Made by a program: the position numbers and the translations under genes | Notes under the pieces: model-generated | The model's database searches: none | What the model saw: only the letters and a program-made list of their open reading frames with translations | Told to the model about the DNA's origin: nothing | NCBI RefSeq assembly: GCF_000499385.1 | Contig: NW_013652280.1 | Location: 1 to 20,000 of the forward strand | Reading direction: 5' to 3' | DNA: 20,000 bases | Source of the DNA: Eimeria necatrix | Lineage: Eukaryota > Apicomplexa > Conoidasida > Eucoccidiorida > Eimeriidae | In this document: in pieces, positions 17,695 to 20,000 of the stretch | Layout: the number at the start of each line of letters is the position of its first letter | How positions within the stretch are numbered: position 1 is the first letter of the stretch

Positions 17695-17824
17695 GGGGGG
17701 CTGTCAGCGGCGCCGACGCGCTCCCCAAAGACTCAAACGCCGGGGGGCCCCTGGGGGCCCCCGGGGCCCCTGGGGGCCCCTGGGGGCCCCTGCCTTTTGC
17801 TTCCCAGCCAGCTGGCAGCAGCAT
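9899..17824 (-). CDS. VPS18: VPS18, HOPS/CORVET class C vacuolar sorting protein, 19 exons
   Basis: Subunit of the Vps-C core of HOPS and CORVET, which tether endosomal, vacuolar and (in apicomplexans) secretory-organelle precursor membranes. Exons in transcription order: 17824-17461, 17270-17073, 16959-16921, 16852-16731, 16493-16312, 16217-15905, 15571-15376, 15035-14738, 14500-14224, 13969-13840, 13691-13344, 13206-13007, 12910-12806, 12570-12457, 11910-11842, 11585-11416, 11024-10891, 10579-10489, 10034-9899. All phases agree, giving 1161 residues (human about 973). N-terminal propeller: RRLFLSPSGSHL, LLQQLKGKIIECIAW, VAVLVATDTQLLCFFG. Clathrin-repeat solenoid: RYRDAL-type helices, RHCEAKGKWRSVVLLYVHLK, AVRLALAASDLQLAEEA. 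Then CINIQDLLPLLPD and a C-terminal RING (LCDLC, RCGHCMHAAC, ECLLCGSLMIRS). Poly-Ser, Ala and Gln runs account for the excess length. Start is the first ATG in the exon 1 frame; an upstream exon cannot be excluded. Confidence 0.9.
10043..10484 (+). repeat. CAG then CTG tracts, VPS18 intron 18
   Basis: CAG tract at 10043-10084, short unique stretch, then CTG blocks with GCTACGCTG interruptions at 10193-10484, reaching the exon 18 donor. Confidence 0.92.
10489..10579 (-). CDS. VPS18: VPS18 exon 18
   Basis: Acceptor GGCTGCTGCAG ends at 10580. Encodes AEELGRFDRSVAALAAAIKE and DSPEVEALE, the variable helix between RING zinc sites. Donor AAGA|GTGCGC after 10489, phase 2, running straight into a CAG tract. 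Confidence 0.83.
10618..10885 (+). repeat. GGGGCCCC array, VPS18 intron 17
   Basis: Same repeat class as the peptidase introns, filling the intron that splits the RING domain. Confidence 0.92.
10891..11024 (-). CDS. VPS18: VPS18 exon 17 (RING, first half)
   Basis: Acceptor GCTCGCAG ends at 11025. Encodes CLVIDAAQLCDLCGAAVV and FFAFRCGHCMHAACVQALL: zinc ligands CxxC and CxHxxHxxC spacing of a RING-H2-like domain. Donor ATGA|GTAAGT after 10891, phase 1. Confidence 0.92.
11041..11140. other. AT-rich block, VPS18 intron 16
   Basis: TTTAATTAATTTCATT-like sequence and A-runs next to the RING exon; on the coding (-) strand it supplies the pyrimidine-rich stretch before the acceptor. Confidence 0.6.
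11217..11269 (+). repeat. CAG tract, VPS18 intron 16
   Basis: CAG triplets with one CAACAG interruption. Confidence 0.95.
11282..11396 (+). repeat. Telomere-type repeats in both orientations
   Basis: TTTAGGG units at 11282-11347, then AAACCCT units at 11353-11396. They meet at a perfect 22-bp inverted repeat (11326-11347 with 11353-11374). Confidence 0.95.
11416..11585 (-). CDS. VPS18: VPS18 exon 16
   Basis: Acceptor CGCTTAAAG ends at 11586. Encodes DLLPLLPDAALLRDVAPAL, a Ser run and IRDLKDQLQAVNQ, the coiled helix before the RING. Donor AAAA|GTACTG after 11416, phase 2. Confidence 0.88.
11609..11829 (+). repeat. Three AAACCCT arrays, VPS18 intron 15
   Basis: Arrays at 11609-11634, 11696-11729 and 11797-11829, each ending CCCTAG, separated by CAG blocks and two similar stretches reading CCGAGTCCCTAGACC and CCTGGTCCCTGGACC, which suggests a duplicated unit. 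Confidence 0.92.
11842..11910 (-). CDS. VPS18: VPS18 exon 15 (23 codons)
   Basis: Acceptor TTCCCGCAG ends at 11911. Encodes GEREDGASLLALVERSNHC then INIQ, which continues into DLLPLLPD of exon 16 and matches LASCPLLKIEDVLPFFPD. Donor ACAA|GTCAGG after 11842, phase 0. Confidence 0.87.
11926..12450 (+). repeat. CAG/CTG-rich VPS18 intron 14
   Basis: Almost continuous CAG triplets with one CTG block (12083-12110) and short unique interruptions. No conserved exon is evident inside. Confidence 0.88.
12457..12570 (-). CDS. VPS18: VPS18 exon 14
   Basis: Acceptor GCGCTGCAG ends at 12571. Encodes EAVRLALAASDLQLAEEAAA and KKRLWGDICRY, equivalent to EEAVDLALQVDVDLAK and RKKLWLKIARH. Donor CTAC|GTGGTC after 12457, phase 0, with a CTG tract directly after it. 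Confidence 0.9.
12587..12796 (+). repeat. Decayed AAACCCT array, VPS18 intron 13
   Basis: Regular units at both ends, with strongly diverged units (AACCTTGC, ACGACCTAAACC and similar) in the middle. Confidence 0.9.
12806..12910 (-). CDS. VPS18: VPS18 exon 13, GC donor
   Basis: Acceptor GCGGCCAG ends at 12911. Encodes ALVSLRHCEAKGKWRSVVLL and YVHLKRYQ, a clear match to YALRLCAEHGHHRACVHVYK. The exon ends CAG|GCAAGC after 12806: the alignment into exon 14 requires a GC rather than GT donor. Confidence 0.87.
12923..12980 (+). repeat. AAACCCT array, VPS18 intron 12
   Basis: Eight near-perfect units ending CCCTAG. Confidence 0.95.
13007..13206 (-). CDS. VPS18: VPS18 exon 12
   Basis: Acceptor TCTGTGTAG ends at 13207. 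Only the poly-Ser frame of this exon stays open and joins both neighbours in phase: IVFPFGKGGSLQASG, a Ser run, then EAPDDSEAELASAIT. Donor CACA|GTAAGT after 13007. The start of the exon is the least certain part. Confidence 0.7.
13104..13153 (+). repeat. CTG tract in VPS18 exon 12
   Basis: On the coding strand read as AGC, giving poly-Ser. Confidence 0.9.
13262..13308 (+). repeat. AAACCCT array, VPS18 intron 11
   Basis: Six to seven perfect units ending CCCTAG. Confidence 0.96.
13344..13691 (-). CDS. VPS18: VPS18 exon 11
   Basis: Acceptor ATGCTGCAG ends at 13692. Encodes EAIVAIKDPEVRCSSFASYA, LLLLHRPQHF and PWRLLPSLMLPVVLLQ, equivalent to LFYKFSPILIRHIPRQ and RQLIPALV; then Gln/Ser/Asn repeats and KAAVQLTKHFTEQNASKT. 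Donor ACCG|GTAAGG after 13344. Confidence 0.87.
13411..13506 (+). repeat. CTG/GTTGCTG tract in VPS18 exon 11
   Basis: Coding-strand Ser/Asn/Gln runs between two conserved helical segments. Confidence 0.88.
13756..13826 (+). repeat. CTG/CAG tracts, VPS18 intron 10
   Basis: CTGCTGCAGCAGCAG inverted element followed by a pure CTG block. Confidence 0.9.
13840..13969 (-). CDS. VPS18: VPS18 exon 10
   Basis: Acceptor CTGCTGCAG ends at 13970. Encodes VVGLLQSSGRSGLLRDFLLL and LFLNSAQYRDAL, matching the LLASHG...YEEAL helices. Donor CTAG|GTGGGC after 13840, phase 1. Confidence 0.88.
13972..14192 (+). repeat. CAG tracts, VPS18 intron 9
   Basis: Several CAG blocks (13972-14015, 14137-14158, 14167-14190); on the coding strand, CTG blocks lie between donor and acceptor. 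Confidence 0.9.
14224..14500 (-). CDS. VPS18: VPS18 exon 9
   Basis: Acceptor CTGCGCAG ends at 14501. Encodes QQVVLFAWLLRLLLQQLNAL, equivalent to TLLTTWLTELYLSRLGAL, a poly-Ala insert and LLSEFKHVNELH. Donor CAT|GTGCGG after 14224, phase 0. Confidence 0.86.
14522..14729 (+). repeat. AAACCCT arrays, VPS18 intron 8
   Basis: Arrays at 14522-14582 and 14698-14729; between them AAACCCT and AGGGTTT meet head-on at 14649-14662. Confidence 0.94.
14738..15035 (-). CDS. VPS18: VPS18 exon 8
   Basis: Acceptor GTATATACAG ends at 15036. Encodes DYSGALAACRTLQQREIVL, KAKALLLQQEWVAAAAALA and LQALRVYVTAKLQQL, the first clathrin-repeat helices. Donor CAGTT|GTGAGT after 14738, phase 2. Confidence 0.88.
15075..15130 (+). 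repeat. CTGCAGCAG 9-bp tandem repeat, VPS18 intron 7
   Basis: About six exact copies. It is self-complementary as CTGCAG and offers multiple CAG acceptors on both strands. Confidence 0.94.
15376..15571 (-). CDS. VPS18: VPS18 exon 7
   Basis: Acceptor TCTGTACAG ends at 15572. Encodes SMSLSLPQHLYGKALQLL and QQEDANVWELLLSR, matching REARDVWRTYLDM where the propeller passes into the solenoid. Donor CGCA|GTGAGC after 15376, phase 1. Confidence 0.85.
15658..15735 (+). repeat. GTGCTGCTGCAG 12-bp tandem repeat, VPS18 intron 6
   Basis: Six to seven copies with a GTGTTGCTGCAG variant. Confidence 0.94.
15905..16217 (-). CDS. VPS18: VPS18 exon 6
   Basis: Acceptor GTGACTCAG ends at 16218. Encodes VGLLIGELRLP, two poly-Ala runs and LAFAVSSKHFLFLYEHCVIA, equivalent to LTQFHFLLLLADRVEAV at the end of the propeller. 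Donor ATAC|GTAGGC after 15905, phase 0. Confidence 0.87.
16022..16183 (+). repeat. CTG tracts in VPS18 exon 6 (poly-Ala)
   Basis: Tracts at 16022-16054 and 16154-16183 read GCA on the coding strand. Confidence 0.92.
16237..16273 (+). repeat. AAACCCT array, VPS18 intron 5
   Basis: Five perfect units. Confidence 0.96.
16312..16493 (-). CDS. VPS18: VPS18 exon 5
   Basis: Acceptor TTTTCCTGCAG ends at 16494. Encodes GPDARVAVLVATDTQLLCFF, matching the FVIATTRQRLFQFIG strand of human VPS18, then a poly-Ser insert and FTVHWLS. Donor CTCC|GTAAGC after 16312, phase 2. Confidence 0.87.
16518..16574 (+). repeat. AAACCCT array, VPS18 intron 4
   Basis: About eight perfect units ending CCCTAG, on the acceptor side of the intron. 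Confidence 0.96.
16672..16721 (+). repeat. CAG tract at VPS18 exon 4 donor
   Basis: On the coding strand a CTG tract begins just after the GTGAGG donor. Confidence 0.94.
16731..16852 (-). CDS. VPS18: VPS18 exon 4
   Basis: Acceptor TTTTGCTGCAG ends at 16853. Encodes MECLISGGKERQLRLLLQL and ALSLAVVSAG. Phase 1 in, phase 0 out, donor GGGG|GTGAGG after 16731. Confidence 0.75.
16859..16903 (+). repeat. AAACCCT array filling VPS18 intron 3
   Basis: Six units occupy most of the 68-base intron 16853-16920. Confidence 0.95.
16921..16959 (-). CDS. VPS18: VPS18 exon 3 (13 codons)
   Basis: Acceptor GCACTGCAG ends at 16960, donor GGAA|GTGAGG after 16921. Encodes ATGCYCRREKAG, placed where human VPS18 has GTAQGHIFEAEL. 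An alternative acceptor 22 bases downstream also keeps the frame open but aligns worse. Confidence 0.55.
16986..17064 (+). repeat. AAACCCT arrays, VPS18 intron 2
   Basis: Short array at 16986-17002, then eight units at 17012-17064 ending CCCTAG next to the exon 2 donor. Confidence 0.95.
17073..17270 (-). CDS. VPS18: VPS18 exon 2
   Basis: Acceptor GTGCTGCAG ends at 17271; phase 1 joins exon 1 as ASFK-EQLQLRRLF. Encodes RRLFLSPSGSHLVAAAANG and QQLKGKIIECIAWRP, the Pep3/Vps18 propeller signature. Donor CTAG|GTGCGC after 17073. Confidence 0.9.
17181..17194. other. GGTGTACGTACACC perfect palindrome
   Basis: Best copy of a motif recurring across the right half of the window, here within VPS18 exon 2 and coding VYVH. 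Confidence 0.8.
17279..17462 (+). repeat. AAACCCT arrays, VPS18 intron 1
   Basis: Perfect units at 17279-17330 and 17416-17462, with degenerate copies from about 17390. The second array includes the exon 1 donor. Confidence 0.95.
17461..17824 (-). CDS. VPS18: VPS18 exon 1
   Basis: ATG at 17824-17822; the frame runs open upstream through poly-Gln with no earlier ATG. Encodes MLLPAGWEAKG, a poly-Ser run (from the CTG tract at 17647-17693), then YIATVDGTLIRCEGEN, equivalent to the first propeller strands. Donor AAGG|GTTAGG after 17461 is itself part of a TTTAGGG array. The ATG follows TTTAG, which could be an acceptor, so the start is uncertain. Confidence 0.65.
17741..17790 (+). repeat. GGGGCCCC repeat in VPS18 exon 1
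   Basis: Read on the coding strand as Gly/Pro/Ala-rich sequence near the N terminus. Confidence 0.85.
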
Positions 17825-17838
17825 ACTAAATGGCCGGG

Positions 17839-17840
<2 letters not shown>

Positions 17841-17876
<36 letters not shown>

Positions 17877-17931
17877 TGCTGCTGAGGCTGGTTGGCGGGA
17901 TGCTGCTGCTGCTGCTGGACCTGCTGCCGGG

Positions 17932-17962
<31 letters not shown>

Positions 17963-18140
17963 AAGTTGCTGCAGGAGCCGCGGCTGCAGCTGCGGAACGA
18001 GCTGCGGCTGCAGCTGCTGCTGCAGCTGCGGCGGTAGCTCTTGCTGCAGCTGGAGGCAGTGCTGCTGCCACTGGCAGCGCTGCAGCAGCAGCAGCAGCAG
18101 CAGCTGCTGCTGCTGCAGCTGTTGCTGCTGCTGCTGCGGC
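17841..18140 (+). repeat. CTG-rich tract upstream of VPS18 ATG
   Basis: CTG blocks mixed with GGAGCTGCAGCTG words; if transcribed, it would be a long CAG-repeat 5' leader for VPS18. Confidence 0.85.
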
Positions 18141-18228
18141 TCCGTTGACTGCCCTCGAGCAGCGGCCAATCAGCCAGGGCCCCTTGGCCTCGGGCGTTGG
18201 GTCATTTGCTAGGGTTTGCAGCTTCCAA

Positions 18229-18270
18229 CTTAGGGTTTAGGGTTTAGGGTTTAGGGTTTGGGGTTTAGGT
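18229..18270 (+). repeat. TTTAGGG array
   Basis: Five to six units; polarity is reversed relative to the VPS18 introns and matches the + strand gene downstream. Confidence 0.95.
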
Positions 18271-18343
18271 TTTCAGGCTCAGGGTTTAGAAGGCCTTCGA
18301 GTTAGCTGTCAAGCGCCCAAGACGACGAAGACACAGCAGCAGC

Positions 18344-18382
<39 letters not shown>

Positions 18383-18983
18383 AAGCCTCAGCAAGTTGTG
18401 TGTATGAGACAGTAATAAGCTCTGAAGTTTTTTCTAAAACAATAGAGAAGCTTTGAGCCTTTTAAGGATAATAGAGTTTTCGGCTGCTGCTGCTGCTGCT
18501 GCTGCTGCTGCAGCCGCTGCTGCTGCTGCTGCGGGGCTGAAACAGCAGCGGCGTTGTTGCTGCAGCGCGGCCTTCCTCCTTATCGTTTTCTTGTCTTTAT
18601 TTATCAATTTTAAGGGTTTAGGGTTTAGGGTTTAGGGTTTGAGGCTTGCCGCCCTAAAGTAGATCCTGGGGTTTGCAAGCTAGGGGTGTGCCTTGGTGGG
18701 GTTGGTGTCTTGTCCTGCTGCAGCTTCACTGCTCCTAGGGTTTAGGGTTTAGGGTTTAGGGTTTACAAATTAGGGTTTAGGGTTCATGACTACGCATGCA
18801 AGCCGTGCAGCCTGAGGCTCGGCGTCTGGTGGTTCTGCAGCTGCAGCACCAGCACAGTTCGTCAGCCTACGAGCGCTTAGGGTTTAGGGTTTAGGGTTTA
18901 GGGTTTAGGGTTTAGGGTCTGAGCCTGCTGAGGGTTTAGCCCGCGCCCCCATGCTGCTGAGGCCTAGGGTTTAGGGTTTAAGA

Positions 18984-19037
18984 ATGGAGGAAGCCAAGGC
19001 CCTGCTTGCCAGCTGGCTCGAGGACTCAGGACAAGAG
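18984..19037 (+). CDS. POLD3: POLD3-like exon 1
   Basis: Encodes MEEAKALLASWLEDSGQE. Donor GAG|GTAGGA after 19037, phase 0; a TTTAGGG array starts about ten bases into the intron. Confidence 0.68.
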
Positions 19038-19330
19038 GTAGGAGCCTAGGGTTTAGGGTTTAGGGTTTAGGGTTTAGGGTTTAGGGTTTAGAGTTTAGGG
19101 TTTGCGGGGTGCGTTTGCCCAGGTGACTGCTACCTCTCTGAGTCTTGAACTGCAAGTGCCTCTCCTCCTCGCCAAAAAGTAAAACCCTAAACCCTAACCC
19201 TAAACCCTAAACCCTAAACCCTAAGCCCTGAGCGTGCAGCTGCAGAAGCCGCGGCGGCAGCTCTTTGCTGCAGCAGCTCTTTGCTGCAGCATCTCGTGCC
19301 CGTAGAGGCTGCTACCGCTGCCGCTGCAAT

Positions 19331-19372
<42 letters not shown>

Positions 19373-19621
19373 CAGGCTGCTGTATGTATACCTGCAGCAG
19401 GAGCTGCAGCAGGGGAAATCCTTCTTCGTCTCATTTGCCAGCACCGATGGTGACGGAGTCACGCTGCACAGTACGTCTAGGGTTTAGGGTTTAGGGTTTA
19501 GGGTTTAGGGTTTGGGGTTTAGGGTTTAGGGTTTGGGGTTGTGTCTGCTGCTGCCTCAGGGGCTCTTCTGTCCAGCCCAACGCTGCCCCCATTGGACTGT
19601 CTGTACAGCGCCCAACGCGCA

Positions 19622-19672
<51 letters not shown>

Positions 19673-19918
19673 AGGCCTTGCTGCTGCGTAGAGGGGGAGG
19701 GAGAGCCGCAGCAAGACCATCTGTCTTTCCAGCTGGAGTGTCGCTCCTTTTCTGCTGCCTTTGCAGCAAAGCTGCAGCTGCAGCAGCAGCAGCAGCAGCA
19801 GCAGCAGCACGGGGGGCAGGAGCAGCAGCAGCACGAGGAGGAGCAGCAGGAACTCTTCGTGCCTCCGTTTGCTTCTGTTCGGCTGCGGCAGCTGAAACGG
19901 AGGAGCAGCAGCAAGCGC

Positions 19919-19954
<36 letters not shown>

Positions 19955-20000
19955 ACAGCAGCAACAGTTGCCACTGTGGCTGCTACTGCTGCAGCAGCAG
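18984..20000 (+). CDS. POLD3: POLD3/Cdc27-like DNA polymerase delta subunit, 3' partial
   Basis: Probable third subunit of DNA polymerase delta, the lagging-strand replicase, where POLD3/Cdc27 bridges the B-subunit and PCNA. Exons: 18984-19037, 19123-19178, 19376-19470, 19560 to beyond 20000; phases agree and 215 codons are visible. The start ATG sits in AGAATGG with an in-frame TAG at 18972-18974, four codons upstream. Joined motifs follow the POLD3 N-terminal winged helix in order: VTATSLSLELQVPLLLAK then KLLYVYLQQ (compare VTYKWLSYTLGVHVNQAK, MLYDYVE), KSFFVSFASTDGDG, DCLYSAQRA (compare HVYSIQKA) and DHLSFQLECRSFSAAFAA (compare DYDILKSNLQNCSKFSA). Ala, Gln and Ser runs intervene. The C-terminal PCNA-binding motif would be off the window. 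The similarity is seen by eye and is modest; another winged-helix protein is the alternative. Confidence 0.62.
19047..19102 (+). repeat. TTTAGGG array, POLD3-like intron 1
   Basis: About eight units with one GAGTTTAGGG variant, starting CTAGGG. Confidence 0.95.
19123..19178 (+). CDS. POLD3: POLD3-like exon 2
   Basis: Acceptor TTTGCCCAG ends at 19122. Encodes VTATSLSLELQVPLLLAK. Donor AAAA|GTAAAA after 19178, phase 2, and the donor runs directly into an AAACCCT array. Confidence 0.68.
19181..19230 (+). repeat. AAACCCT array, POLD3-like intron 2
   Basis: Opposite polarity to the other two introns of this gene; it begins inside the donor region. Confidence 0.95.
19333..19371 (+). repeat. CTG tract at POLD3-like exon 3 acceptor
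   Basis: CTG block ending in CTGCTTCAG, the proposed acceptor. Confidence 0.94.
19376..19470 (+). CDS. POLD3: POLD3-like exon 3
   Basis: Acceptor GCTGCTTCAG ends at 19375, at the end of a CTG tract. Encodes LLYVYLQQELQQGKSFF and VSFASTDGDGVTLH. Donor CACA|GTACGT after 19470, phase 1. Earlier acceptors at 19273 or 19276 would also keep the frame but insert poly-Cys. Confidence 0.65.
19478..19540 (+). repeat. TTTAGGG array, POLD3-like intron 3
   Basis: About eight units with TTTGGGG variants. Confidence 0.95.
19560..20000 (+). CDS. POLD3: POLD3-like exon 4, open at window end
   Basis: Acceptor CTGCCTCAG ends at 19559. The frame stays open to base 20000 through poly-Ala (19619-19670), LSFQLECRSFSAAFAAKL, poly-Gln (about 19776-19809), QELFVPPFASVRLRQLKRR and a second poly-Ala. 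A donor inside this stretch cannot be excluded. Confidence 0.6.
19619..19970 (+). repeat. CAG tracts in POLD3-like exon 4
   Basis: CAG tracts at 19619-19670 and 19920-19970 read as Ala, and one at 19776-19809 reads as Gln, all within a single continuous frame. Confidence 0.9.

Larger units (their letters stand above)
17825..18983. promoter_or_regulatory. Shared upstream region of VPS18 and POLD3-like gene
   Basis: Divergent starts leave this 1.16 kb to hold both promoters. It contains CTG-rich DNA (17841-18140), TTTAGGG arrays (18229-18270, 18612-18640, 18735-18784, 18877-18917, 18964-18980), CTG tracts (18346-18382, 18482-18532) and an AT-rich stretch at 18400-18480. A GCATGC word at 18792-18797 resembles a coccidian promoter motif. 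No TATA box or convincing extra exon is seen. Confidence 0.45.

Noticed and set aside
18453..18635. Small + strand frame starting MSLLRIIEF
   Set aside because: Mostly poly-Ala from a CTG tract and ends in a TTTAGGG array; no homology recognised.
11282..19540. True chromosome end
   Set aside because: Arrays are short, interrupted, in both orientations and interleaved with exons of intact genes, so they are interstitial repeats.

Overview
The window reads as nuclear DNA of a coccidian apicomplexan, most probably Eimeria. The grounds are dense CAG/CTG triplet tracts running through exons and introns alike (homopolymeric amino-acid runs), interstitial TTTAGGG (AAACCCT) telomere-type repeats inside genes, and many short introns in genes that have clear eukaryotic orthologues. 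The species cannot be told from this sequence.

Three protein genes can be reconstructed by hand; in each, every exon joins in frame with the next. (1) Bases 1-7590, + strand: the 3' ten exons of a falcilysin/PreP-type M16C zinc metallopeptidase with an inverted HxxEH zinc motif; the 5' end lies left of the window. (2) Bases 9899-17824, - strand: a complete 19-exon VPS18 (HOPS/CORVET tethering subunit, beta-propeller to C-terminal RING) of about 1161 residues. (3) Bases 18984-20000, + strand: the first four exons of a gene resembling DNA polymerase delta subunit 3 (POLD3/Cdc27) at its N terminus; it runs off the right edge.

Layout: the protease and VPS18 are convergent. The 2.3 kb between their stop codons is (GCTA)n-type repeat, an AT-rich island and a 14-bp minisatellite whose last unit supplies the VPS18 stop codon. 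VPS18 and the POLD3-like gene are divergent, separated by about 1.16 kb of CTG tracts, TTTAGGG arrays and a little unique sequence that must hold both promoters. The genes are unrelated housekeeping functions (peptide degradation, endolysosomal tethering, DNA replication); nothing suggests an operon, mobile element, CRISPR or defence system.

The most notable structure is the repeats. Each gene carries its own repeat dialect: GGGGCCC, GCTA, TGCATGCA and polypurine/polypyrimidine in the protease introns; TTTAGGG in 11 of 18 VPS18 introns and all three visible POLD3-like introns. Repeats that lack stop codons in every frame (CAG/CTG, GGGGCCC) occur in exons; repeats that force stops in every frame (TTTAGGG, GCTA) are confined to introns and intergenic DNA. 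I found no clearly novel system beyond this. All exon models are manual and unverified by transcripts.
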